Both the position numbers and the translations under genes were made by a program. The notes under the pieces are model-generated. The model did no database searches. It was not told the origin of the DNA and was given only the letters and a program-made list of their open reading frames with translations. Of a stretch of DNA of 64,000 nt, positions 7,792 through 16,576 are shown in pieces. Every line of letters begins with the position of its first letter. Within the stretch, counting starts at the first letter, position 1. Source of the DNA: Clostridia bacterium (GTDB lineage: Bacteria; Bacillota; Clostridia; TANB77; CAG-508); NCBI GenBank assembly GCA_900770385.1, contig CAAGKK010000016.1, forward strand, positions 1 through 64,000, given 5' to 3'.

Positions 7792-9732
7792 ATGGGGAAG
7801 AAACAAAAGCAAAAACAAGAAATAGTTACAGAAAATAATACTAAAGAAAGAAGTTTATTTAGACCTAAAAACATAAAAGATATTATAGCTCCAGCAGGTA
7901 TAGATGCATCTAATTTAAACCACTTAGAAATAATTTCACACACAAATAGACTAGCAAGAAGTTTCTTTGTATCTACACTTCCTCGTATGGGAACATTCCC
8001 ATCACTGCTTAGGGATATGTACGAATTTGGAGATATGAATGTTTCTGTATATATTAATCCAATTCAAGAAGCACATTCTCAACAAGAATTAAACAGAACA
8101 ATAAACGAACTAGAAACAGAAAGAATAGTTGCCTTAGGAAAAGGAAATATAAATAGAGAAGCAGTATTAGCTCAAAAAAAATATGAAACAGAACAACTAA
8201 GAGATGAAATTGCAGCAGGATTTAACAAAATGTTTGAAGCATCAATTGTTGCAACAATGTTTGCATATAATATTCAAGATTTGGATAAATACACAAAGCT
8301 ATTGTCAACAGAAATGGCAAAAACACAAATTGGGTTAAAATCTGCCTGGGCAATGCAAGAAGAGGCTTTTAAAAGTAATATTCCATTAAACCAAAATAAA
8401 CTAAATAAAAAACATACTTTTGATAGAAATTCAATGGCAACAGTATTCCCATTTACATCATCAGAAGTAGGACATGCATCTGGTGTACCGATAGGATACA
8501 ACAAACAAACAGGAACACCAATACTTTTTGATAACTTCCATTCATCATTAACAAACTATAACATGGTTATATTTGCTAAATCTGGTGCTGGTAAATCTGT
8601 TACAATGAAAACATTAATTTCTCGTTCTAGTGTACTAATGGGAATAGAAAGTTTAGCACTAGATGCAGAAGGTGAGTATACAATAGTTGCAGAAAGCTTA
8701 GGAGGCATAAATGTTGTTTTAAGCCCAACTTCAAAAACGGTAATAAATGTATTTGATATAGAGCCAGAATTAGTAAAAGATGAAATAACAGGAAGAGAAA
8801 GACCAATATTAAGCATAGAAAATAAAGTAGAAGATGTTACACAAGCCCTACTTACAATGGCAAAAGGTAGTACAAGAAGCGAAGAAGTAAACGAAGTAAC
8901 AAAACAAATTATAGCAGAAGCAGTAGCTGAAGAATATGAGGCAAGAGGAATAAATAGCAATGTAAATAGTTTATATGAAAGTACAATTATCCAAATAAAC
9001 CAAGGACAATTAGAACAAGAAAAGAAACCAATGCCAACAATAGGTTCATGGTACAAAAGAATGCAAAGAAAAGCACAAGAAAATGATAACCCAGACTATA
9101 AATTCCATTATAGTTATTTATTAAAGGTTATGAAGCAGTACATAAGAGAATACAATGGACAAATGGCATATTTTGATGGACAATCAACATTTGAGTTATT
9201 AGATGGAGCACCATTTATAAACTTAGATATATCTCAGCTAGAAGAAAGATTTGCAAGGCCATTAGCACAACAAATACTTCTTTCATGGATATGGGAAAAA
9301 TTTGTTAAAAGAAATAGTGAAGATAGAAGAAAAGCAAAACAAAAGAGAGTTATAGTGGACGAAGCATGGATGCTATTGCCATATCCAGAAGCAGTAGATT
9401 TCTTAAATAAAATGGCTCGTCGTGCAAGAAAAAGAAATGTATCTTTGGCAATTATTTCTCAAAGATTCCAAGATTTCTATGAAAAGCCAGAAGCACAAGC
9501 AGTATTAACTTCTTCAGATACAAAGTTATTTTTAGCACAAGATAAATCTGAAATAACATATTTAAAAGAAGTATTTAAATTATCAGAAGGAGAAGCAAAC
9601 TATTTAATAACAGCTCAAAAAGGAGAAGGATTACTAAAGGTAGGAAATGATACAGCAATACTAAAGATTACACCAACAAAAAAAGAATTTGAATTTGTTG
9701 AAACAAACTTAAATAAACTAGCTAATAACTAG
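7792..9732 (+). CDS. VirB4 family T4SS ATPase
   Basis: This 646-residue protein is a VirB4/TraC/TrbE-type ATPase that would power assembly or transport at the cytoplasmic face of a T4SS. The N-terminal domain (residues 40-200) is typical of VirB4. The Walker A motif AKSGAGKS lies at 262-269. Walker B is RVIVDEAWMLL, with the acidic pair at about 523-524, followed by the arginine-rich MARRARKRNVS and ISQRFQD motifs of the family. AAAGGAG is the ribosome binding site. It is intact and full length. It is the only T4SS ATPase in the window: neither a VirD4-type coupling ATPase nor a VirB11 was found. Confidence 0.92.
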   Translation: MGKKQKQKQEIVTENNTKERSLFRPKNIKDIIAPAGIDASNLNHLEIISHTNRLARSFFVSTLPRMGTFPSLLRDMYEFGDMNVSVYINPIQEAHSQQELNRTINELETERIVALGKGNINREAVLAQKKYETEQLRDEIAAGFNKMFEASIVATMFAYNIQDLDKYTKLLSTEMAKTQIGLKSAWAMQEEAFKSNIPLNQNKLNKKHTFDRNSMATVFPFTSSEVGHASGVPIGYNKQTGTPILFDNFHSSLTNYNMVIFAKSGAGKSVTMKTLISRSSVLMGIESLALDAEGEYTIVAESLGGINVVLSPTSKTVINVFDIEPELVKDEITGRERPILSIENKVEDVTQALLTMAKGSTRSEEVNEVTKQIIAEAVAEEYEARGINSNVNSLYESTIIQINQGQLEQEKKPMPTIGSWYKRMQRKAQENDNPDYKFHYSYLLKVMKQYIREYNGQMAYFDGQSTFELLDGAPFINLDISQLEERFARPLAQQILLSWIWEKFVKRNSEDRRKAKQKRVIVDEAWMLLPYPEAVDFLNKMARRARKRNVSLAIISQRFQDFYEKPEAQAVLTSSDTKLFLAQDKSEITYLKEVFKLSEGEANYLITAQKGEGLLKVGNDTAILKITPTKKEFEFVETNLNKLANN

Positions 9733-9749
9733 AGAGGGGAACTCTTAAA

Positions 9750-12700
9750 ATGAAGTTTTTTACGAATAAAAATATAACTAAAAAATTAATAATCGTTTTA
9801 GCATTTTTAACATTATTTAACTTTTGTTATCCTAAAACAGTGAGAGCAGAAATTACTATACAAGACATAAAAAACACATTGTTAACAGGTACAGCAGAAC
9901 TGTTTTTCTCGATATTTGATGGAGTTATGCAGAAATTAAACAATGTTTTTATGGGATATAGCAGTAACGGTGTGTTGTATTTATCACCTGAGAATATTAT
10001 AAAAGGCAAATTTATTTTGATGGAGCCAAATATATTCAAAGGAGTTGATAAAACTAAATATTTTGATACAGATGGAAATCATGGTACAGGAGGTACATAT
10101 TCGGCGAGTATTATTAATGCAAAGACAAAGTTGAGAGAAACAGTTTTAGGTTGGTATTATAACATAAGAAATTTGTCAATAGTAGCAATGCTTTCAATTT
10201 TAGTATATGTTGCAATTCGCATGATTCTATCATCAGTTTCATCAGACAAGGCAAAATATAAAATGATGCTTAAAGATTGGTTAGTAGCAATTTGTTTGAT
10301 ATTCGTTATGCATTATATTATGACAGGAGTCCTTGGAATTAGTGAAATGATAACACAGTCGATTTCAGGTGGTAGCAGTACAAATATGGCACAGAAAGAG
10401 AGAAGAGAAATAAATAATAGATTATTTAATATTAAATATGAAGGAGAAGATAAGTCTAGTCAAGAAATAAGTGAAGAATTATCAGATCTTTGGGGACATC
10501 TATTTATATATGGAGCAATTCTGACATTTACTCTAATATTTACTGTAAAGTATTTAATTAGGGCAATAACAATTACATTTTTGATATTATTAGCACCAAT
10601 TAGCTGTATAACATATCCAATAGATAAAATGGGAGATGGAAAGTCGCAAGCATTTGATTTTTGGTTTAAAGAGTTTTTTATGGAAATTATTATACAACCA
10701 TTTCACTTGCTACTTTATATGGTTTTAATAGGTGCAGCTTCTGAAATGGCAGATACTAATATAATATATACTATAATCTGTTTTGCTGTTATGCTACCAG
10801 CAGAAAAGTTTATTAAGCAAATGTTTGGAATAAATGAGAAGTTAGGATCACCATTAGCAGATATGGCAAGTGTAGCTGCAGCAAGCGGATTAGCCAAAAA
10901 AGCAGCAGGTATGCTTGGAAGAGGAAATAACGGAAAAAAAGGCGGAAATTCAAGTAGCAGCGATAATGATGATTCAGAAAATACATTACCACCAAGACAA
11001 AAGAGTAGCTTAGATGCTTATGATGAAGGTGAAGAAAATGGTGATGGTGGAAACGGCAGTCAACAGCAAAGAGTAACATCAGGAAATAACAGTAGCAATT
11101 ATGATGATGACCAAACAACACCTACGGCAAGCGGAAACAATGGAGAATTAAATAGCTCAAATGATAGTCAAGTTGATGCAGGTATCAATGATATAAACAG
11201 GCAAATTGATAGAGAAGCATTAGAAGAGCAAATTGCTGATGGACATATAAATCAACAAGAAATAGATAATAGTAACGAAGAAAATAATAACCAGTTACCA
11301 GAAAATGAAATGACATCAATACAAAGAAAAAGAGAACCAAAACCAGTTAGAAAGTTGCAGCAAGCAAGAAATGCAATTAAAACTGAAATTGGAAAAGGTG
11401 TCAGAAAAAAATATGGAACAACAAGGGTAAGAGGAAAAAATGGGTTAGGAGTTAGGGCACTAAAGTCTGCTCCGAAAGCTTTAGGAAAAGTATTAAGTGG
11501 TGCAACAAGATTAACTCTTGCAGGTGGAGCGGCAGGAATTCTAGGAATGATGGCATTAGCAACAGGAGATTATAAGAAAGTATTAGGAGCAGTAGGAGCA
11601 GGAGCAGCTTTAGGAAATGCTGCAGGCAAAAAAATAAATGGATATAGAACTAATATCAATGGAAAAATAGGAAAATATTCACAAGTTGGAATTGATGCAA
11701 TGAAAGGTGAAAATTCAAAAAGAGAAGAACAAAAACAAAAATATATGCAAAATCAAAAAGAAAGAAACTATGTGGAACAATATTTACAAGATAAAAATGG
11801 ATACATTCCATCAGGAAAAGAAATTAATGAAGAAATGGAGAAAAGATGGAATTATCAAGAAGCTGGTATTACAGATAGGGATATTATAGATAGTGCTAGA
11901 GATTTGGCAGAACAAAAAGAAATCGACTTTTTAAATGGTGCAGACTATACAGAAGAACAAAGAAACAATTATAATGATACAGAGCAAATGCTATTTGATA
12001 ATCAAGAAGGCATGGAATCTCAAATTAGATATAGAGATGCATATGAACAATTACAAAATGGTGATATGACAAACGAAGAATTCAATAAAGAATTTGGAGA
12101 AGGAGAAGCAGAAAAAGCAAGAGATCATCAAATAATGGAAGATAAAGCAAAAGGAAAAAGAGAAAGGTTTGAAAATCAAGCATTATATGCAGCAAGTATT
12201 GCAAATTCAAACAGTAAATCAGATTTTATGGATAAAAAGAAAATGGAAAATTTACGAGAAAGCAATATACAAGATTATATGCAAGCTTGTAAAGCACAAG
12301 GAAAAACATGCACAAGGGCACAGGCAGAAAATTTAGTAGATTCTGCAATCAATGATGCGGCAAGAATAAAAGGTATAAAATCTGGGGCAAATTTACCAGG
12401 TGCAGAATTAAAACCAAAAACACAAACAACACAACAAGAGAAACCTCAATCACAACCACAGCAAGAAACTAATGAGCAGAGAGAAAGAAGAGGTAGAATG
12501 ACTAGAATAGATGAAGAAAGAAGGAACCAAAGAAAATCTGTGGCACAAAGAAGAAATGAAAGTCAAAGAAAAAGAGAAGAAGAAAAAAGGAAACTTGCAA
12601 ATGATGAGCATCAAGAAAATAAGCAGGGTGATAAAGGAGTAAAAGATTCGCAAGGAAGAACAAGAGAGGTAAAAAGAATAAACACAAATCAACCAAGGAG

Positions 12701-12827
12701 TGGACAAACAAGAACAAATACAAATAAATCACCAATGGGTGGAACAACAAGAACAAATACAAGTAAATCACCAATAGGTGGACCAACAAATACAAATGTA
12801 AATCAAAATAATGGTCCAATAGTATAA
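9750..12827 (+). CDS. VirB6/TrbL-like channel protein with giant hydrophilic tail
   Basis: This 1025-residue protein has a signal peptide or first helix at residues 12-33 and a membrane region at 140-360 with about six helices (around 141-160, 176-197, 251-270, 271-290, 312-332 and 338-352). The motif IIQPFHLLLYMVLIG near 314-328 resembles the Q..H..LY segment of Gram-positive VirB6/TrbL proteins. From 390 on the protein is Ser/Asn/Gln- and charge-rich. An interrupting glycine/alanine-rich hydrophobic patch lies near 600-640. At the extreme C-terminus are about 2.5 copies of a TRTNTxKSPxGG repeat. It lies 17 bases after virB4. The tail may be exported or act as a cytoplasmic scaffold; this cannot be decided here. 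Confidence 0.7.
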   Translation: MKFFTNKNITKKLIIVLAFLTLFNFCYPKTVRAEITIQDIKNTLLTGTAELFFSIFDGVMQKLNNVFMGYSSNGVLYLSPENIIKGKFILMEPNIFKGVDKTKYFDTDGNHGTGGTYSASIINAKTKLRETVLGWYYNIRNLSIVAMLSILVYVAIRMILSSVSSDKAKYKMMLKDWLVAICLIFVMHYIMTGVLGISEMITQSISGGSSTNMAQKERREINNRLFNIKYEGEDKSSQEISEELSDLWGHLFIYGAILTFTLIFTVKYLIRAITITFLILLAPISCITYPIDKMGDGKSQAFDFWFKEFFMEIIIQPFHLLLYMVLIGAASEMADTNIIYTIICFAVMLPAEKFIKQMFGINEKLGSPLADMASVAAASGLAKKAAGMLGRGNNGKKGGNSSSSDNDDSENTLPPRQKSSLDAYDEGEENGDGGNGSQQQRVTSGNNSSNYDDDQTTPTASGNNGELNSSNDSQVDAGINDINRQIDREALEEQIADGHINQQEIDNSNEENNNQLPENEMTSIQRKREPKPVRKLQQARNAIKTEIGKGVRKKYGTTRVRGKNGLGVRALKSAPKALGKVLSGATRLTLAGGAAGILGMMALATGDYKKVLGAVGAGAALGNAAGKKINGYRTNINGKIGKYSQVGIDAMKGENSKREEQKQKYMQNQKERNYVEQYLQDKNGYIPSGKEINEEMEKRWNYQEAGITDRDIIDSARDLAEQKEIDFLNGADYTEEQRNNYNDTEQMLFDNQEGMESQIRYRDAYEQLQNGDMTNEEFNKEFGEGEAEKARDHQIMEDKAKGKRERFENQALYAASIANSNSKSDFMDKKKMENLRESNIQDYMQACKAQGKTCTRAQAENLVDSAINDAARIKGIKSGANLPGAELKPKTQTTQQEKPQSQPQQETNEQRERRGRMTRIDEERRNQRKSVAQRRNESQRKREEEKRKLANDEHQENKQGDKGVKDSQGRTREVKRINTNQPRSGQTRTNTNKSPMGGTTRTNTSKSPIGGPTNTNVNQNNGPIV

Positions 12828-12841
12828 AAGGAGGGGTCAAT

Positions 12842-13369
12842 ATGGGGCTAAAAAGTAAAATAGAGATTTTTTGGTCAGAACATAGAGACCCTATTTTATT
12901 TTATACAATAATAATAGGATCAATAATAGTAATAACACAATGTTTAAATTTGGTTGCAAAGGCCAATATAGCACAAAATCAAATAGCAGAAGAAAATAGC
13001 AATCAAATAGAAGTAAAAACATCACCAAAAGAAGATATAGAAAATAAAAAATTAGTAGAACAATTTTTAGAGTACTGTAAAAACAACAAAATAGAAGAAG
13101 CATATAACTTAATTTCAGATGAGTGTAAAAAAGAAAAATATAAAACACTAGCAGACTTTAAAACAAATTATTATAATAAAATTTTTAATAAAAAGAGAAG
13201 TGTAGAAATAAAAAAACAAAAAAACAATTCATATAAAGTTATATTTTATGAAGATATGCTAGAAAAAGGAAAAGCAGATGAAAATACAAGCATAACAGAT
13301 TATTATACAATACAAGATAGCGTAATAGAAATAAAATTAAATATAAATACACAAAACAACATAAAATAA
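12842..13369 (+). CDS. Membrane-anchored VirB8/NTF2-like protein
   Basis: This 175-residue protein has one N-terminal helix (about 17-38), a short linker, and a C-terminal domain of about 110 residues opening LVEQFLEYCKNN, then EEAYNLISDECK and ADFKTNYYNKI. The layout and alpha-then-beta pattern fit the NTF2-like fold of VirB8/TcpC, the periplasm-side scaffold of T4SSs. The same module recurs twice in the protein at 14847. AAAAGGAGG lies just upstream. The fold assignment is inferred from pattern and context. Confidence 0.5.
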   Translation: MGLKSKIEIFWSEHRDPILFYTIIIGSIIVITQCLNLVAKANIAQNQIAEENSNQIEVKTSPKEDIENKKLVEQFLEYCKNNKIEEAYNLISDECKKEKYKTLADFKTNYYNKIFNKKRSVEIKKQKNNSYKVIFYEDMLEKGKADENTSITDYYTIQDSVIEIKLNINTQNNIK

Positions 13370-13381
13370 AAAGGAGCAAAA

Positions 13382-14833
13382 ATGTCCGTAAAAGAATATG
13401 GAAAAGAAAAACTACAAGGTTTAAAAGGAAAAGTAGTAACAGCCGTAAAAGCTTTTGCATTAAAATGGGGAACAATAATAGGCGGTGGATTATTATTAAT
13501 AATTATTCTTACATCTGTAATATCATCATTAATTATAAGTGCATTAGGTGGAGATGATGGAGGAAATACAGGAGACTGGGAATCTGCATCAGAAGATTCT
13601 TGGGAACAGTTTGTAAGATATTTACGCCAATGCGAATATGGAGAAGGAACTACATATAAGAATGCCTCTGGAGTAGATTGCTATAAGGTAATGCCTGACG
13701 GAGGTGGTGGTCTTGCAGTTGGATATGGAGTAGATATTGCTACTCATGGATTAAAATTGAAATCATTAGGTTATTCTATATCAAGTGGATCACTAATACC
13801 TGTATCAGTAGTAGATTCAATAGAAAAGGAAGAAGAAGAAAAAAAATATAATGATATAGAAAAACTATGTACTGCAAATAATATAAATTTAACAATATTT
13901 CAAAAATATGCATTAGTATCCAGGACATACAATTATGGACTAGAGGGAGGAACAGGACAAGCAACATGGTTCTATATATATCCATCAACATTAACTTTTG
14001 TTCAAGCATACAAAAAATATTACAACCAATCTAAGGATACAAATTATGGTGATTATACAAAAATGAATTTAAAAAACCAATTATTTATTAACTATATGAC
14101 ATGGCTAGATTATAGAGCTACAGGAACACATCCAGGCGGATGGGAAACAAGAAGAAAATCAGAATGGTGTTTGTTTCAAACTGGATATTTCGGATGGGGG
14201 CTAAAGAACGGAGGAGCCTATCCAAAAGGTTTTGACGAATATTGTATAATATCCGATATTTCTGGAGGAACTCCAGGAAAGACAGGAAAAATAAACAGAG
14301 GAGGTGTAGAAGTACAAACATACACATCGGCATCTAAAAGAACATATGTCTTATATGATCAAACAAAAGGAAGTTGGAAAGATACAAATTGGGGAACAAG
14401 TGGACATACAATAGGACAATGGGGATGTCCAGGAGCATCAGGAGCTACTATTTTAACAGCAATGGGATATCCTAAAATGACACCAGATAAATTAAATACT
14501 ATGTATAATGAAGGAGTATCCAATGTTATGAGAAGGTATGTAAAATATACTAAACCATATGAATGTGGAAGACTGCCTAATACGACAAATGCTAAAAAGG
14601 ATATAATAAATTGGTTAAAAACTGGCAATCCTGTGCACTTTCATGTAATTGGTCCTAACGGAGGAGGAAGTAATAGATTTGCTTATACAGAACATTGGAT
14701 GGCATTATTAGATGTAGATGTGAATGGAAGCAATGTATACTTAGCACCTGGGGCAGGTGGAAAACCAGGATGGTATTCAATAGATGAAGTAACAAAATCA
14801 TTATGTTGTTATGCAAAAGTAAGCAAAAAGTAG
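13382..14833 (+). CDS. Membrane-anchored lysozyme-like plus C39-like cell wall hydrolase
   Basis: This 483-residue protein has one membrane helix (about 31-53) and an extracytoplasmic lysozyme-superfamily domain (about 70-290). A candidate catalytic glutamate (E85 in QCEYGEG) is followed by GGLAVGYGVDI (109-119), resembling the substrate-cleft strand of phage-type muramidases. The C-terminal domain (about 310-480) looks like a C39-type papain-fold peptidase, with cysteine C349 in QWGCPGASG and histidine H438 in TEHWMALLDV. Such two-headed wall hydrolases (VirB1, TcpG, CwlT class) open peptidoglycan for T4SS assembly. AAAAGGAG is the ribosome binding site, 12 bases after the previous gene. The enzyme classes are moderately sure. 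Confidence 0.7.
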   Translation: MSVKEYGKEKLQGLKGKVVTAVKAFALKWGTIIGGGLLLIIILTSVISSLIISALGGDDGGNTGDWESASEDSWEQFVRYLRQCEYGEGTTYKNASGVDCYKVMPDGGGGLAVGYGVDIATHGLKLKSLGYSISSGSLIPVSVVDSIEKEEEEKKYNDIEKLCTANNINLTIFQKYALVSRTYNYGLEGGTGQATWFYIYPSTLTFVQAYKKYYNQSKDTNYGDYTKMNLKNQLFINYMTWLDYRATGTHPGGWETRRKSEWCLFQTGYFGWGLKNGGAYPKGFDEYCIISDISGGTPGKTGKINRGGVEVQTYTSASKRTYVLYDQTKGSWKDTNWGTSGHTIGQWGCPGASGATILTAMGYPKMTPDKLNTMYNEGVSNVMRRYVKYTKPYECGRLPNTTNAKKDIINWLKTGNPVHFHVIGPNGGGSNRFAYTEHWMALLDVDVNGSNVYLAPGAGGKPGWYSIDEVTKSLCCYAKVSKK

Positions 14834-14846
14834 GAGATAAAAGAAC

Positions 14847-16190
14847 ATGAATAAAAAACAAAAACTGATTTTAGCAATAATGTCATTGATAGTTATTTTT
14901 ATAATAATATTATTACTAATGCTAAATAGTAAAAGTAAAGAAAATATGGAAGTAAATTCAAATGCAGATGAAATAAATATATTTGGAGAAAAAGATTATA
15001 ATAATACTATATATAAAGATTATAATAAAAGTGAAATAAATAAAAAATTAGAAGCACTTGATATTTATTCAAGGTATAACTTAGTGGACTCAATAAGTAA
15101 TAAATATATTCAAAATACTGGTTTGCAACAAGCGGATATATTGTTGAAAATGCTTGCTACAGACTATAAGGAGAAATATAAGATTAATAAAGAAAATGTC
15201 TTGAAAATCAAAACAGATATTCCAATGCTAAAAGGAAAAGAGGAATATAAAACTATATTAACAAGCGCAATTGGAGCACAAGTAGAAAAAAACATATATG
15301 TATATATAGTAAAAGGAGTAGGAAGAGTTACTGGAACAGAAAAGCGATTTGAGTACAATATTTTAATTGAAATAGATGAAGAAGAAGCGACATATGCAAT
15401 ATATCCAGATCAATACATAAAAGATAAGGAATATGATAAATTAAAAATTGGTAGTACAATTAACTATGATGTAAACAAGATTACAAGAAATGATAATAAT
15501 GAATTCATGTATGATACAGAATCTGATAAGAAGATAGCCAACAGTTATTTTAGTAATTATTCAGAGTTATTAGAATATTATCCAGAAGAAGCATACAATA
15601 GATTAGATTCTGAATACAAAAGTGAAAGATATAAAAGTTTAGAAGCATTTAAGGAATATGTTAGCAAAATATCATATACAATATACACAATGAACATAAA
15701 TAAATATAAAGTACACAAAACAGATAACTATACGGATTATCTTTGCACAGATCAATATAATAATTATTATATATTCAGAGAAAAAGACGGAATAATGAAC
15801 TATACGGTATTTTTAGATTCATACACAGTTGATTTAGATGTGTTTAAAGAAAATTATGAAAAAGCAAGTGATGAAGAAAAAGTATCACTTAATGTTGGTA
15901 AATTTAAACAAATGTTAAATACAAAAGATTATAATACAATATATAACAAATTAAATGAAACTTTTAGAAAAAATAACTTTTCTACCGTATCAAAATTAGA
16001 AGAATACTTAAAGAAAAATACTTATGAAATAAATTCAATAAAAGTAGAAAATAAAAATCAACAAAATGACTATTATGTGTGTGAATGTACACTAGTAGAC
16101 CAAACCAATACAGAACAAACAAAGAAAATGACAATAATGATAAAATTATTAGATAATAATAATTTTTCAATGTCTTTTAGTATAAAATAA
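14847..16190 (+). CDS. Membrane-anchored protein with tandem VirB8/NTF2-like modules
   Basis: This 447-residue protein has one helix (residues 8-26) and an extracytoplasmic part rich in Tyr, Asn and Lys. Two copies of the module seen in the 12842 protein are recognisable: one opening EAYNRLDSEYK and EAFKEYVSK (about 249-275), one opening YNTIYNKLNETF and LEEYLKKNTY (about 363-392). The region between residues 40 and 235 looks like a further, more diverged domain. It is the last gene of the secretion-like operon, 13 bases after the hydrolase, and is followed by a terminator. It is likely part of the trans-envelope scaffold; no closer family is recognised. Confidence 0.5.
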   Translation: MNKKQKLILAIMSLIVIFIIILLLMLNSKSKENMEVNSNADEINIFGEKDYNNTIYKDYNKSEINKKLEALDIYSRYNLVDSISNKYIQNTGLQQADILLKMLATDYKEKYKINKENVLKIKTDIPMLKGKEEYKTILTSAIGAQVEKNIYVYIVKGVGRVTGTEKRFEYNILIEIDEEEATYAIYPDQYIKDKEYDKLKIGSTINYDVNKITRNDNNEFMYDTESDKKIANSYFSNYSELLEYYPEEAYNRLDSEYKSERYKSLEAFKEYVSKISYTIYTMNINKYKVHKTDNYTDYLCTDQYNNYYIFREKDGIMNYTVFLDSYTVDLDVFKENYEKASDEEKVSLNVGKFKQMLNTKDYNTIYNKLNETFRKNNFSTVSKLEEYLKKNTYEINSIKVENKNQQNDYYVCECTLVDQTNTEQTKKMTIMIKLLDNNNFSMSFSIK

Positions 16191-16195
16191 AAAAC

Positions 16196-16223
16196 TTAAA
16201 CTCTGCCTAAATGCAGAGTTTAA
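16196..16223 (+). terminator. Terminator closing the T4SS-like operon
   Basis: TTAAACTCTGC (16196-16206) pairs with GCAGAGTTTAA (16213-16223). The T tract is short, so termination may be incomplete. Confidence 0.65.
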
Positions 16224-16252
16224 TTGATTATGAGATTTAAATATGTTATAAT
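16224..16252 (+). promoter_or_regulatory. Sigma-A-type promoter
   Basis: TTGATT (16224-16229), 17-base spacer, TATAAT (16247-16252), 35 bases ahead of the small membrane protein at 16287. Confidence 0.65.
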
Positions 16253-16286
16253 ATAAGTAATTAAATATTGTAGGAGATGGATAAAA

Positions 16287-16493
16287 GTGTTTTGGAAAAT
16301 CTTAAAATGGTTGGTTATGATACCAATTTATGGACTGGGCACTCTGTGGTATATTATCACATCTTGGAAAATTCTTCTAACAATCGCATTAGCAATTCTA
16401 ACAATATTGATTTGCATATTTATATGCGATAGCTGGAAAGGACGAATTCCAACAATCGTGATAGCGATAATTATAATTGCTATCATATTATAG
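16287..16493 (+). CDS. Small membrane protein of unknown function
   Basis: This 68-residue protein is nearly all hydrophobic. It has a tryptophan-rich first segment (WKILKWLVMIPIYGLGTLWY) and two further helices around a short SWKGR loop. The start is GTG, 10 bases after TAGGAGAT. It has its own promoter (16224) and its own terminator (16492), so it is a separate unit just after the secretion-like operon. It is not a recognised family. The gene looks real because of these flanking signals. Confidence 0.65.
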   Translation: MFWKILKWLVMIPIYGLGTLWYIITSWKILLTIALAILTILICIFICDSWKGRIPTIVIAIIIIAIIL

Positions 16494-16516
16494 GAACCTC
16501 ATTGAGGTTCCTTTTT
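16492..16516 (+). terminator. Rho-independent terminator
   Basis: AGGAACCTC pairs with GAGGTTCCT across a three-base loop (16492-16512), followed by TTTT. It begins in the stop codon of the preceding gene. Confidence 0.9.
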
Positions 16517-16576
16517 CATATATAAAAATATAATAAAAAATTAGCATTTGGTTAACATATATTCAAGGAGAAAAAT

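Noticed and set aside
3541..16190. The secretion locus as an integrative conjugative element
   Set aside because: No relaxase, coupling protein, integrase, origin of transfer or flanking att repeat was found in the window, and composition matches the flanks.
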